Positions 24,040-35,565 of a stretch of 64,000 bases of DNA are shown here, piece by piece. This DNA comes from Septoria linicola (Eukaryota; Ascomycota; Dothideomycetes; Mycosphaerellales; Mycosphaerellaceae): assembly GCA_024114885.1 (NCBI GenBank), contig CP099429.1, positions 1,798,001-1,862,000 on the forward strand. Direction: 5' to 3'. Both the position numbers and the translations under genes were made by a program. The notes under the pieces are model-generated. The model made no database searches and was not told the origin of the DNA. It was given only the letters and a program-made list of their open reading frames with translations. The first letter of the stretch is position 1. The number at the start of each line of letters is the position of its first letter.

Positions 24040-27000
24040 ATGAATAAAGAAGCCCTCAACATCTTCGTGAGCGGCTTACCTGAAGCGATCACCTACAACG
24101 AGCTCCGAAGAACATTTCACACACCACTCCAGCAATGTCAGGTCCGAGACTATCACATTACCAGGTTCCATAACAAAGGCCAAGCAGTTATCACTATCCT
24201 TGGTCTCGACCTCGCCAACAGGTTTCTGCAGACCTTTGGAACTCCTCGGAATGGGCGGCCCAAACTCCCCCTTCGCTGTGGCCGCAAGCAGCTCAACATC
24301 ACGAAGAGTACCAAGGAGCCAAGTGAATTCGACCTCAAGGCTCTGGTCCATGAGCAGAACCAACGTTCTCGAAAGCCACCGGTGCCCACTCCTGCTGCTG
24401 CACAGCCTGCCTCCACCAACGAGTTCGCCTTGAACGCAGTCCTGTGTGGAAATTGGGACTACGCAAAGGAAGTCGGTCCGCGCAGTGACCCGAAACTTGT
24501 CTTCATCCATCACTGGGCCGAGTACACTACTGGTAGGGCAATCTTTGGCCGCAACGAAGCCAAGATCATCCTTGGTGACGGCACCTCGATCAGGCATCGC
24601 ATTGACATCCCATATCGCGACTGCCGCAACATCACAATCGGCGCCGCCAACGAACCTACGGTCACCTTCACCCTGTACGTCGCTCCAAAGATGTATGAGC
24701 TGGATCTGCACCAGCATGGAGACGAGCGATCTTTACTCCTCGCTCAAATGTCTGCTCTTGGAGTCGGCAACGGTCCAACGCGTCAGAATCCTCAACAGGC
24801 AAACAAGAAACATCGCGTGTCAGAGATCAATGCTTCGCATCGTCATGTTGTGGGCCACTGCTTTGTCTACAGGGTTAGCTTGCTTGATAGAACCAAGCTC
24901 GCCACTATCCGGTCAATCGTGTCTCGTAGCGACAAGTGTACTGTCATGAATGTCAAGACCAATGTGGAGTATCCTCAAGAGCTTATGGACAAGGCCTTTG
25001 TTAGACTGAACTACCATCTGTCCGACCAAGCTCGGTACGGCAATCGACCGTTCCAGCTACTTTTCCAGGTCGATAGATTGGCAAGAAACGGATACTTGCC
25101 ACCCGACAAGGTCGTGGGCCTCCTTGACCAAATCTCTCGCCTTCACCTAGCTCACGGTCTTGATCAGACTGTCGCAGGATTGAGACGATTCGCTAGAGAA
25201 CTCACGCGACCTAGCCCAGATGATGACAAGGAGAACATATCATCAAATCTCTCAATTGGTGCTCTGGAGGAGAAGCTCGAGGAGTTTGTGGCTTGTTATG
25301 ACTCTTCTGCTCCCGACAATCCCTACGAATTGGCGAAGAGGTACAACCACATCAACTTGATTCACAAGGTGATTGTTACTCCATCAAGCATACGTCTTGA
25401 AGGTCCTGAGCCCGAGCCAACGAACCGCGTACTGCGTCGGCACTCCGAAAATACAGATTTGTTCGTCAGAGTGCTATTTCAGGACGAAGATGGCGGCCGC
25501 GTGAGCTACGATTGGTCAAGCAACTACGAACGTATCTACCACCAGCGTTTCAAGGGTATCCTGGACAGCAGCATCACGATTGCAGGCAAAAGCTTCACCT
25601 TCTTGGGCTTCTCACACTCCTCGCTCCGCAGTCAGTCATGCTGGTTCATGGCGCCATTCGTCAAATATGGCACACTGATGTTCGCCGAGATGGTCATCAA
25701 GGAGCTGGGCGATTTCTCGAACATCAGAATCGCGGCAAAGTGTGCTGCTCGCATCGGCCAGAACTTCACTGATACTAACACCAGTGTTCGGCTCACGCAA
25801 GATCAAGTCTTTGCACTGCCCATGATCGTGCGGAATGGTCGCGACTTCGCTGACGGTGCCGGGACCATCTCCATGGAGCTTCTGCGGGAGGTCTGGCGCG
25901 TGTACGGCACAAAGCGCATGCTCAAGCCTACCGCACTCCAAATCCGCTTTCAAGGTGCAAAGGGCATGGTGGCGCTGGATACTCGCCTCCCCGGAAAGCG
26001 TCTCATGCTTCGAGACAACATGACCAAGTACCTGACGCAGACTGTGTGGGACTTCGAGATTTGTGGAGCTGCGTTTCGACCGCTCCCAATGATTCTCAAT
26101 CGTCAATTCATCAAGATCTTGGAAGGTCAGTATTTGCATGACCCAACTGTGGCAGAGGGAGTAGACTGATGCGAACTGTTTAGATCTTGGCGTGCCCTAC
26201 CAAGCCTTTGCTGACCTTCAAGACACGGCCATGAAACACCTCCGCATGATGACTCAGTCGGCTGTCAATACTGGCCACTTTCTGGACGAGGTCTCACACA
26301 GTAGAGCCAGTGGCTTGTCGACGCTGATCCGATACCTTGGCCAGATCGGGTTGGACTACCACTTTGACCACTTCTTGTATTCAGCTGTGGAGCTTGCAGT
26401 CATCGCTGAGCTTCGGGATCTCAAGCAGTAAGTCTCTGCCTTGAGTGTAAAGCTGTATACTGACAGACTGGAACAGTCGTGGCCGCATACCTGTCGAGGA
26501 AGGCGTGACCCTCTATGGCCTACCAGACGAGACTGGATATCTCAAAGAAGGCGAAATCCTCGTCATCACCGAGAAAGCTCCCGAAGGTGGCAAGAAGGTC
26601 CTCGTCAAGAACAATGTGGCCGTCACGAGATCACCTGCGCTGCATCCTGGCGACATCCAGCTCGTCAATGCAGTCGATGTGCCAGAAAACAGTCCGCTCC
26701 GACAACTCTCGAACGTGGTCGTCTTTTCGAAGTGGGGAGCCCGCGACCTTCCCAGCATGCTAAGCGGCGGCGATCTCGACGGAGATCTGTACAATGTGAT
26801 CTGGCAAGTCTTTTCCGATTCACCTGACTCCGCTCACTCGAGGCATGCTGCGACACTCGGTGCGCAGATCGCTGTACGAAGTGTGCAGCGTAGAAAGATA
26901 GTGTCGAGACTCTGCTGACCTCCGTTCGATCACATCTAGGCACGACCCACTCATCCCTCGCACCACATATCAGCCTGCAGACTATCCGCGCCTATCGCCA

Positions 27001-28186
27001 ATTGCGCTGTCGCGAGAAGTGACTCGTAAAGACATGAGCGACTTCTTCGTAACTTTGTGAGTGCAGCTGGGCTTTTGAACAAGTTTCGACTAATGCGCAA
27101 CAGTATGGAGAACGACAAACTTGGGATGATATCCCTTCAACACCTGCAGCTGGCCGATCAAATGCCCATGGGCACGCTCGACCCGGGCTGCGTTAAGCTC
27201 GCAGCTCTGGCTTCGACTGCGGTCGACTACAGCAAGACCGGCATTCCCGCTGACATGCAGAATGCTCCGAGACCGGCCAAATTCAAGCCCGACTTCATGG
27301 TAAGCTGTGCTTCGCATGTGCAGAATATTTACTATACTGACAGATCTCAGGCCCCAAATCCACGTGTCGTGATCTCCCATGAGGGTCTTCTCGACCTACA
27401 AGACGAAGACAACGAGCCGGACGAAGCTTTCGATAGCATCGACTCCGAACGCCGGCCGATGCGCTACTATGAAAGCCAAAAGGCACTGGGTCAACTATAC
27501 CGGCGAATCGACGAACGTCAATTCCTTGCAGACATGCAAAGAGACTATCGCAGCATCACAACGTTTCGCCCAAGACAAGATCTGATGCCACAGCTTTTGC
27601 GATATGTTGTCCACACGGCGACAGTCACGTACGGCGGTAATCTTTACTCGCACTACAAGGATCTTGCTCGTCAAATCCGCAACAGGTCGGTGAGGTCAAG
27701 TTAATAGCTTGTCTCTTGCTAATGATTGATAGCTTCGAGGAGAGTCTGGCCACCTTGATGATCGACTGCGAACCAACTCCGCACAAGCCACTCTCCGAAA
27801 CAGAGGTATTCGCTGGTGAGATCCTTGGTCGACACAACGGCCCTGACGGCAAGGCTCTCCGCGAGCTGAGTGAAGCTATGCGCGAGCGCTTCAAGCACAT
27901 TGTCGACTACTGCAACCTGCGCATCACCCATGGCGATGATCAAATGGAAGAGGTGGAGGACCTCGATGACCTGTACGGAGAAGAGTACAGCGAGCGAGAG
28001 ATTGAAGCTCTGCCTCGCGCGATTGCTTGTCTGGAGGTCGCAGTCAAGGAGATCGGCTATGAGGATCGTACTGCGGGCAGGCTGCAGAGTTTCAAGTACA
28101 TCGCCGCTGCTGCTGCATTGCGCGAGCTTGATCGGTACAGAGTCACCACGCTGGGCAGCTATACTGGGTTGCCGAGGGCGCTCTAG
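24040..28186 (+). CDS. RNA-dependent RNA polymerase (RNA silencing)
   Basis: Seven exons: 24040-26125, 26184-26427, 26477-26803, 26940-27056, 27104-27299, 27351-27685 and 27733-28186. All joins are in frame, giving 1252 residues. The N-terminus (IFVSGLPEAITYNELRRTF, then GQAVITI) looks like an RRM fold. The polymerase core contains LQIRFQGAKGMVALDTRLPG and the catalytic loop SGGDLDGDLYNVIW, with DLDGD at about residues 876-880 that binds the metal ions. Family knowledge: these cellular two-barrel polymerases (QDE-1/SAD-1/RRP relatives) make double-stranded RNA for quelling, meiotic silencing or small-RNA pathways. The intron directly after the catalytic exon is GC-AG. The ATG at 24040 was chosen because MNKEALNIF starts the RRM-like domain; 23983 is an in-frame alternative. 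Which subclade it belongs to cannot be fixed by eye. Confidence 0.88.
26804..26939 (+). other. GC-AG intron in the RdRP gene
   Basis: The exon ends ATCTG and the next six bases are GCAAGT, the consensus of the rare GC-AG class. The acceptor is CATCTAG with a CTGAC branch about 25 bases upstream. Splicing restores W then HDPLIPRTTYQ in frame. No GT donor nearby keeps the frame. At 136 bases it is the longest intron of the gene. Confidence 0.75.
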
Positions 28187-28388
28187 GGATGAGGGGTCAA
28201 GGTCTGACCTTCTGAAGAACAGCATAGCTGGAAGCACGGCATGACGGCACATAAGATACGAACGCTCCATGGTATCATGCCAAGGAGCAGGTATGACAGA
28301 AACGAATGAAATGATACGATTGCTGACTTGCCTTCACTTTCTCATTATTCGCACAGTCCGCTGCTTCTTGCAATCTCACTACTTGACG

Positions 28389-29174
28389 CTATTTCGGTGG
28401 GCCAGGCAAATACAAGTACCGCCACATCTCCTCACTGAACATCCTCGTGTCACCAAAGAGCCGCATCAGCGTGCTCTTGGATCGAAGCGTACCATACGAT
28501 TGCTCGAAGTGCTCGTTGCTCAAGACCCGCAAAGCTCGCCTGATCGGAAAGCCATTATCGCCGCGTTTGGTCGCTTTGACCTTTGCCACGACACTCACGA
28601 CCGCTGCAGGAAGTTCTACTGTGCCAGGGCAGAACTTGACATCGGAACTGATCTGCCGAGCTCGGATGTCACTCGCTCTGTCGACAACCACGTTGCGCTT
28701 GCGAACAGTGGTCAATCTGTGCCGTCGAAGTTCTTCTTCTGCTCGAAGGGGTATGGCTTCGAAGTCTCTGCTAAGCCCCCCATCAACCAAGAGCTTGGGT
28801 TGAGTGAGCGATGAAGAGCCATGCCTCCGGACCATCACCTCCTCTCCAACATGATCTCCCATCTCACCACCAGCACCACTCCTCCTGTCACAATCAGCAT
28901 GAATGACATCAACGCCCCACAACATCGTCAAATCAAATCCCTCCGTATCCCGACAGGATAGAAACGCATAAGGAGGTTTCCGCAGACCTTCAATTTGAGC
29001 TTCTGTATGACCGAGAGAGATTAGTTGTGCGTCGAGCACGGAGTGGTCTTCGATGGTGGTTGTGCTGGAGCCGCAGCTGTGGTGTTTGGTCAGGGCGTCG
29101 GTGAGGAGGCGGGTGTAGGCGAGGCGGCGGAGGGATTTGTTTGAGGGGCGAAGAGGGAGGGGAGGCGGCGGCAT
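28389..29174 (-). CDS. Uncharacterised protein
   Basis: Single open frame of 261 codons with ATG at 29174. No known domain was recognised. It begins with a proline-rich stretch (MPPPPLPLRPSNKS) and ends in a basic, aromatic C-terminus (LMRLFGDTRMFSEEMWRYL). That last segment closely resembles the end of the stop-riddled frame at 41398-42000 (LMEWYGDTRLFSEKWWKYL), so the two belong to one family in this genome. It is convergent with the RdRP gene, about 200 bases away. No membrane segment or signal peptide is visible. Confidence 0.5.
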   Translation of the reverse strand: MPPPPLPLRPSNKSLRRLAYTRLLTDALTKHHSCGSSTTTIEDHSVLDAQLISLGHTEAQIEGLRKPPYAFLSCRDTEGFDLTMLWGVDVIHADCDRRSGAGGEMGDHVGEEVMVRRHGSSSLTQPKLLVDGGLSRDFEAIPLRAEEELRRHRLTTVRKRNVVVDRASDIRARQISSDVKFCPGTVELPAAVVSVVAKVKATKRGDNGFPIRRALRVLSNEHFEQSYGTLRSKSTLMRLFGDTRMFSEEMWRYLYLPGPPK

Positions 29175-29678
29175 CAGTTGGCTGGGGAGAAAATCAGGAA
29201 AGTTAGTTGAGAGACACGGGTCCTAGCGGCGGAGAAGGAAAGGCAGGGAATGACGAGAAGCCCTTTCTATGTTTGTGGGGAACAACGAGAGCGATGGAGT
29301 GAAAGACAGGTGGGTCATCAAGATATGAGCTGACTGCCTTTGACAGCATTGTTCGCCTTTACTCGGCACATGGCGGTTTGGTTCCCAAGTCTAAGGTCAA
29401 CGATCCGCCTGCGTTCAATTGTGCACTATAGGGAGTTCGCGCGCGCAACTCGGCTGTAGGAGACACTGGACTTCGCGAATTCATTCCACTGAGATCTGGA
29501 TTCCTCCTGCTGCATCAAGACTAACATCGGCATTCTTCTTCTCCAACGCTCTGGACGGCTCTTTGAATTTGTGCTTCATCTTCCTTGGTCCATAGCACGA
29601 GTCGGAAGCTCAAACTCGTCAGAAAGGCCTCAGCAGTCGACAATCTACTTACCGTTCACACAAGCGCGCAAACCCAAC
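29175..29678. promoter_or_regulatory. Divergent intergenic region
   Basis: About 500 bases between the divergent starts of the uncharacterised protein and the Zn-cluster protein. No gene or clear element was seen. Confidence 0.45.
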
Positions 29679-30537
29679 ATGCCTCGCTGCAAGCCTCACA
29701 ATGTCAAATTGTCGAAGCAGTACCCTTCATGCTACGATTGCTCCGTTCGCCATGTTCCATGTAGCGCTACACATGACGAAGGCCAATATCCGTGCAAGGC
29801 TTGCATCAAAAGGAACAAGCAAGACAGCTGTGTTCCTCACGGTCGCGACCCACGATGGATTCCAGGTGTCCCTGGAGTTGAGACCAACAAGGGGAAGTGC
29901 GCATCACGAGCTTTTAGCAGAAAGGACAAAGGTGGCGGAAGCGGAGCTGGCAGGGCGAGAAAGCAGGCGAAAAAGAAGCGTCGGCAACGAAAACAGAAAG
30001 CTCGAAAAGCTGCTGCTCAGCTCGAAAAGCAATCAGCTGAGACACACTCGCGGCGCCCCCAGCACATCTCGGCCTCAGCCAGGCGGCTATGTGGATCGTC
30101 GCCATACCTCTAAGAGCCTCTCGTCTGACGAAGACGTTGGATCCGCAAGTTTCGACTCAGGATCTGTAGACTTTGACAGAGCCACATCCGAGGATAATGA
30201 AAGTACGTTCAGTACTAAATCACGATGTGCAGCGAAGGACAACCCGCAGTACTCGCCGGAGTCTCAACATAGGGATGACGAGGAAACAATCATCAAGCAA
30301 GAAGTGCAGCAGGACATCAAGATGTCCCAGAGAAGACGCCGTAGGAGACGACCCAGAGGATTGATCCAAGCTGTTCAGGGCTCTCGATCGGAAGACGAGA
30401 ATGCAGTGATCATCGAATTCGATAATACAGAGAATGGGAGAGAGCTCGCAGAGGATGTTCGAAAGCTGGAAGAGCTTTTGAATGGAGCCAAGGTGAGGTA
30501 TGAGAAGGGTAAGAGAGCTTGGTCTGCGGAGCATTGA
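29679..30537 (+). CDS. Atypical Zn(II)2Cys6-like nuclear protein
   Basis: Two exons: 29679-29865 and 29918-30537, joined in phase 1 by a 52-base intron (donor GTGTCC, acceptor TTTTAG), giving 268 residues. The first exon contains C-x2-C-x6-C-x10-C-x2-C-x7-C (CYDCSVRHVPC, then CKACIKRNKQDSC), which fits the spacing of the fungal binuclear zinc cluster with a long middle loop. A basic, coiled-coil-prone stretch follows (AERTKVAEAELAGRESRRKR). Later come an acidic Ser/Asp region and a seven-Arg run (SQRRRRRRRPRG), probably nuclear localisation. The usual regulator middle-homology domain is absent, so it is short for a transcription factor. It lies next to the isocyanide-synthase neighbourhood and could regulate it, but nothing in the sequence proves that. 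Confidence 0.6.
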
Positions 30538-31180
30538 CGTGCCTATCAATCGTGGTATTGTCAGGTCGCAAGGCCTCCCGGCGTGTGGCAGTAGCGGTTA
30601 CAGGAAAATCGAGTTGTGAACTTGATCCTTTTGACTGGAGAGTATCGAAATCAATCGCGAAGTGTGGCATGGCTGCGCAGGTTCAGTCGATAGGTCACTC
30701 ACTCACTACACACCAGGTCATCGCGCCAGCGCCAAATTCCTTCTTAGCCTCACGCGGCTTCGCACCAGCAGCCGTAACGAGCGAAAGTCTCATCGACACT
30801 TCTCTTGGTCAATTCCATCGCACTTGGATCGACCTAGAAGAGATCTGCGTTTGGAGCATGACAAGGTCTCAACATTGGCTGCCAAGACCTTTCTAGTGCT
30901 GCCGTGAAGCACGAGATTATCGTGAGCAACAGCAGTCAAGAAAGAAGAGGCGCAATATCAAGGATACATCGATGTTGTGATTGAAGAGAGGAAAGTGGTC
31001 CACAGAAACGGAAAGGAAGCAGGATGACGACTAGTGAAAGCTGGAGTCTCGCGTTTCGAGTGAAAGAGTCGAGTATTGGCTGACCACGCTGCAGGAATTG
31101 TTTTCCAAAAGCATCATGCTATCTGGGCGAGCGCTCATGTTTTCGCAGTCAATCTGTGAGATCGACACATCGACCACTCT
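30538..31180. other. Intergenic, no supported gene
   Basis: About 640 bases between convergent gene ends. A plus-strand frame at 30519-30896 has no domain and overlaps the preceding stop. Confidence 0.5.
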
Positions 31181-32873
31181 CTACTCATCTTCTACCAGTA
31201 ATTGCTTTGCATCATTGATGCCAGCAGAAACATCGATGCAGATGTAGAACACAATGCCAACGGCTACCGCGATAGCATTGGGTATCATAGGAAACCGGAG
31301 GTTACCTGTACGGTCCTGAATCACACCTTGGACAAGTGGATTGATCCATCCCGTGGCCAGGTCCAAGGTGATGTCAAGCCCAAAGAATAATGCCTCTGAC
31401 CCTCTTGGAATTATGGAAGCATACAAAGTTCGATTGAGCGCGCGCAACGCACTGCCAGAACTCATGAACAACACAATGCAGACCCAGAATTCTGCCTGAT
31501 GTTTATACCCGATGGAGACGTCGTCGTTGATCCCCAGACATCCCCATAGGATTGTCAGCAGTTGGACACTCAAGAAGCAATATGCCCAAGTCTTGATCCC
31601 CAACGTCAGTCTGGGGAAAGCAAACATCCAGGCGAGGGATCCCAAAGAGGCGAAAAGCGGGATTCCAAATGACCAGACGGTATACACACCACTTCCCGAG
31701 TCCAGGCCCGACGTCTCCAAGAAGAGTGGACCGAGAAGTCGTAGGAAATTGGAGTAGCCTGTGTTCCACAGTAGCGTGCCGATGCACATGATGAACGGAT
31801 GTGGATACCTACGCACCGAGCGCAGCAATTTGATCCAGTTCGTGAGCGGCAAGAGGATTGGGTTCGATCCGATGGGACGTTTTGCTCCTGTGATACGAGG
31901 AAGAAGGTAGTGGCCCAAAGCAGCAACTACAATGGTGGTACATCCTGCCACCGTGATTGCTAGCAGGTAGTTGTAGTAGCCTGCAGTGATCGCTGATCCA
32001 CCGGCATAGGTGATGATGACGCCGACAAGCAGGCCTGTGAGCGATCCGACATTGCCTGCAACGAGACCGAGTACTGATACTCTCGTTCCCTTGGTCCAGA
32101 TCATGTTCGGATTACGCCCGTCATCCTCTAGCCTGTTGTCTCCTTTGAACCATCCGACAGAGCGCATAAAAAGTGGAATATACGACGCAATGATCACGGT
32201 GTATACTCCACCAACTGCACTGACAGTAGCATAGAGTCCGGCCATGGCTTCGAGATCCTTCATCGAGCCACCAGAGAGTCCTGCAAAGGGAAGAACAAGT
32301 GCTCCAAAGACATATATGGATATCATCAGCGCTAGTTTGCGATTGTTGGCGTAGTCGGCCACACCGGCGGTGAGAATCGAGATCACACCCTCGCAGGCAC
32401 GACTGATGGCTTGAAGGTAGAGGTTGTAGCTGTTGTAATTGATCTCTCCAGTTCCGAAACGCACAACGCATTGAATGCCGTTCGTGCTGCGACGGGGGCA
32501 TGGACGATCTGTTCCAGGAATGTGGCCGAGTCGATTTGCGGCGGATTGGATGCTGGCTGTCACATAGCGGTTGATCATCCCATTAGTGGGCCCGGTCTAT
32601 ACACATAGCAGTCCGATATCAGCAGAGTTCTGTCTGCAGAATTGTGAGATATATCTCGTGGATGCTGACCGAAAAGCAGAGTGCCAGCCAACCCCAAAGA
32701 GCTCTGCGCGAGCCGAGACTCTTCTCATTGGCGCTTTGCTCGCTATCTGGTGTGCGGGATGGCTGCCCTTCATCATCCTGTTCCGCTGGCGAGCTACTAG
32801 TAGATCGTAGGGATGACCATTTGTCTGCTGGTCGGGCTCTTGCTGCGGCACTTGACTTGAGTGGCTCATCCAT
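31181..32873 (-). CDS. Atg22-like MFS transporter
   Basis: Two exons: 32873-32670 (68 codons, MDEPLKSSAAARAR) and 32596-31181, joined in phase 0 (donor GTCAGC, acceptor TATAG), giving 539 residues. A cytosolic Ser-rich N-terminus is followed by about eleven to twelve hydrophobic segments. CFSTGPTNGMINRY after the first segment, SIQSAANRLGHIPG, and the arrangement around GVADYANNRK fit the vacuole-effluxer (Atg22-like) branch of the MFS. Canonical Atg22 exports amino acids from the vacuole after autophagy. Divergent copies are also found near secondary-metabolite genes. It runs the same way as the P450 and the DHA1 transporter next to it, so it may move a precursor or product of that pathway; this is an inference from position. 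Confidence 0.72.
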
Positions 32874-33332
32874 GGTTTCTTCGGCGTGAACAGTGTGAGT
32901 ATCAAAGTCGAGTGATTCCCAAAGAAGGAGCACATGGATATTAACGGAGAAAGTCGTGTAGTAGCTGTCTTTCTATCCCGGCTATGTAATAGTGGAGCGG
33001 ATACTTGCTCTTGCCAATATCTGTGCCTGCATGGACCTATTCATTCTGAACCGACTTCGCCATGAGCATCGGGTGCGCTGAATCTCCGAACACGATAACA
33101 GTGGACTATCCATGATGAGAAGTTGCTTGAGACTTGCATGTCCGTCCGCAAACGTGCTCATTGCGGCGGGTGCACGTTCATTTTGTCGAAGCTTGGCGCA
33201 TGGCGCTAAGTTCACGCTAGTCCCCCTTGGCACAGGATGCTATGAAGCCAGGTGATCACACTGGCGTTTCTTCGGGAACTTAATAAGCAAAAGTAAGTGA
33301 GCCATCAGGTCATGTGTATCGCTGCTCGAACT
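32874..33332. other. Intergenic between Atg22-like and P450 genes
   Basis: About 460 bases, tandem minus-strand genes on both sides; it should hold the Atg22-like promoter. No gene was seen. Confidence 0.5.
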
Positions 33333-34871
33333 TCAGCCGAAGTCCTCGCGGCGCAAGTGGTCCAGCCTGTGCCCTGTCAGGAGGCGCATTCGTAACAGTG
33401 AAGGGGTTTGCAAAGTCTGTAAACTTACCGGTGTCATGCGGTCTGGCCATGAAGGGTCCAACTCCCATCGAAGGTGCCGCACTAGTGTTGACAATGTCAC
33501 CTTGAGCTGCAACAGCGCAAATCGCTCGCCTAGACACGCTCTCCGTCCACCATGGAAAGTAATGAACTCTGCTTGAGCCCTGCGTCGCCGGTAAGACTTC
33601 TGCACGTCGCTAGCAGTCTCACCCCATCGATCTGGCAAGAATTCCTCGGCGTCTGGGCCCCATACTGACGGGTCTCGATTAGTTGCATAGGAGTTGTAGC
33701 CGAGATACATCCCTTGAGGCACCACAGTGTCCTCACCTAGCACAAGTGGTGTGGTGGCCAATCGATTGATGAGCTGACCTATTGGTGGGAGCAGTCGTAG
33801 ACTTTCGTAGACGCAGGCTGTCAGATAGGGCATATTACGGAGCTGTTCTTCATTGGGTCTGTTCCCGGTCGTATTCATGATTTCCGAGTGGAGGCGTTCT
33901 TGAACGGTGGGATTTTTGGCAATCAAGTATAGCGTTGACAATATCGCGAGCTGAGGATTCTCCTGCCCGGCCACGAACAAGACTGTGACGTTGTCCCGGA
34001 GTTGTTGATGAGAAATCCGCCCTTCTTCCCAAGCACTGACAAGTCGGTGGCCGATGTTGTTGTGCTGGCTGTCATCCTGATGGTGCTCGTCTGATTTCTC
34101 AAACCAGGCTCCGGCGAGCATGCACACGAGGTGGTCCGTAAATTGAGCAGCATCTCGGCGTGCTGCTTCTCGGCTTCGTAGACCCCAGGTATCGAGAAAT
34201 GGAAAACTCATGAAGAGGGGCCGGAAGATCTGCGCTTTTACTTTGCTCTGCATCTGACTGAGCTGAATAGTCTCTTTGTGATTCATGTCGATGTTCAGAT
34301 GCATAAGCACACGCACCAGATTCGCAATCGTATACCTTTGCAGCGGTTCTTGGACAGGTAGCGGCGAAGGAGTCTGCTTGAAATGTTCTAGCAGCATCGA
34401 AGCGCTCTCGTAGATGGGAGACAATGACCATCCTTCTTGAAGTCCGGGTTTCATAATGTCCTGGTACAGCTTCCAGACTCCCCCATGACTTGAGATGATG
34501 TTATCGCCCAGAAAGCTAGCTAGCACACTCCCAGGAATTTTCTTCTGGTTACCGCTCTTCTGATACAAGTCTTCGTGCTTGAAGACTTGGCTTAAAAATG
34601 TCGATCTTTGGACCAAGACGTTCCACTGTGAGCCGAAGAAGATCTTGATAGCTCCATGCTCGAGGAGCAAGTCTCGAATGTAGGTATTATATATGACTTG
34701 CTGATCGACATCCTTGATTAGGGGTAGTAGCGAGACCCAGAACGGGACCGCTGGGATGTGTCTGGGTTCTTTTGGAGGCTGTAGAAGGAGATAGAGTAGT
34801 AGACAAACCACTCCGACTACAACTAGGATCGCCTGTGGGAGCACGGCAGGAATGAGTGACAATAGATCCAT
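33333..34871 (-). CDS. Cytochrome P450, Dit2/CYP56-like
   Basis: Single exon, 512 residues from the ATG at 34871 (MDLLSLIPAVL); the open frame extends 59 codons upstream without family-like sequence. An N-terminal membrane anchor (VLPQAILVVVGVVCLLLYLL) is followed by proline-containing PPKEPRHIPAVP. The I-helix motif is LFVAGQENPQ, the K-helix ExxR is ESLR (about 356-359), and the haem loop is FHGGRRACLG with the ligand Cys near residue 446. The AGxEN form of the I-helix, instead of AGxDT, occurs in the CYP56 (Dit2) branch that couples N-formyltyrosine in yeast spore walls. It sits between the two transporters and close to the Dit1-like synthase, so it probably oxidises the isocyanide product. 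Subfamily assignment is by motif only. Confidence 0.78.
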   Translation of the reverse strand: MDLLSLIPAVLPQAILVVVGVVCLLLYLLLQPPKEPRHIPAVPFWVSLLPLIKDVDQQVIYNTYIRDLLLEHGAIKIFFGSQWNVLVQRSTFLSQVFKHEDLYQKSGNQKKIPGSVLASFLGDNIISSHGGVWKLYQDIMKPGLQEGWSLSPIYESASMLLEHFKQTPSPLPVQEPLQRYTIANLVRVLMHLNIDMNHKETIQLSQMQSKVKAQIFRPLFMSFPFLDTWGLRSREAARRDAAQFTDHLVCMLAGAWFEKSDEHHQDDSQHNNIGHRLVSAWEEGRISHQQLRDNVTVLFVAGQENPQLAILSTLYLIAKNPTVQERLHSEIMNTTGNRPNEEQLRNMPYLTACVYESLRLLPPIGQLINRLATTPLVLGEDTVVPQGMYLGYNSYATNRDPSVWGPDAEEFLPDRWGETASDVQKSYRRRRAQAEFITFHGGRRACLGERFALLQLKVTLSTLVRHLRWELDPSWPDRMTPVSLQTLQTPSLLRMRLLTGHRLDHLRREDFG

Positions 34872-35565
34872 TTCATGTGGAGCCAGAAGGGTCTCGGACG
34901 ATGGAAATGAGTGCTTGAAGCTTATATATTGATCTTCTATGGCATAGACTTGATTCAAGATTGTAGATAGATTGCACTGACGATACGTAAGTGCCCAAAT
35001 TTGGTCCCGATTTATTGTATAGATATCTGTGGTCGACCCCTTGGCCAAGTGTCTAGCAACGCATTATTCACTTGCACTACTGAGAGCCATAACATTTTCA
35101 GCTTGGCTTACACTTATTGTGAATATGTATCTATCCTAGGACACAGACAAGCCGCTGTTCCCCTCTGTCCTACGTTTACATCAGGACTTCAGCTCACTTG
35201 CATGGGATAATACGGTGTTTGTGAATGAGCTCATGCTGTATATCCTGGTATGGTCGTTCTATCTTAATACAATTAGACAGAGATGATTGCAGGAAAAGGG
35301 GTCGCCGGCGCACGAGGAAATAGTGATCGTACTCACTGATTTAACCGGCACCATTTATGGAGGTCTGAGTCGATTTGAGAAGGTTGTTTTATCCTCCGAT
35401 ATTTTCGGCCAATCTAGTGCCGTCTTTTGCTCCCAAATCATTAGCCCAGAAATGGTCACGAAGCGATGAAGACACACGGAGATTAGTTCGTTTACCAGAG
35501 CACAATCATCGGGGATCAATCGAAATCGACTAGCGCGCGGAATTCTCTGACTACGCACTGTCTGT
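34872..35565. other. Intergenic between P450 and DHA1 transporter genes
   Basis: About 690 bases of A/T-richer sequence with stops in all frames; it should hold the P450 promoter. No gene was seen. Confidence 0.5.

Noticed and set aside
27300..27350. 51-base in-frame stretch of the RdRP taken as coding
   Set aside because: It has donor GTAAGC, branch ACTGAC and acceptor TCTCAG and is a multiple of three; reading it as an intron gives the more natural protein, though read-through is possible.
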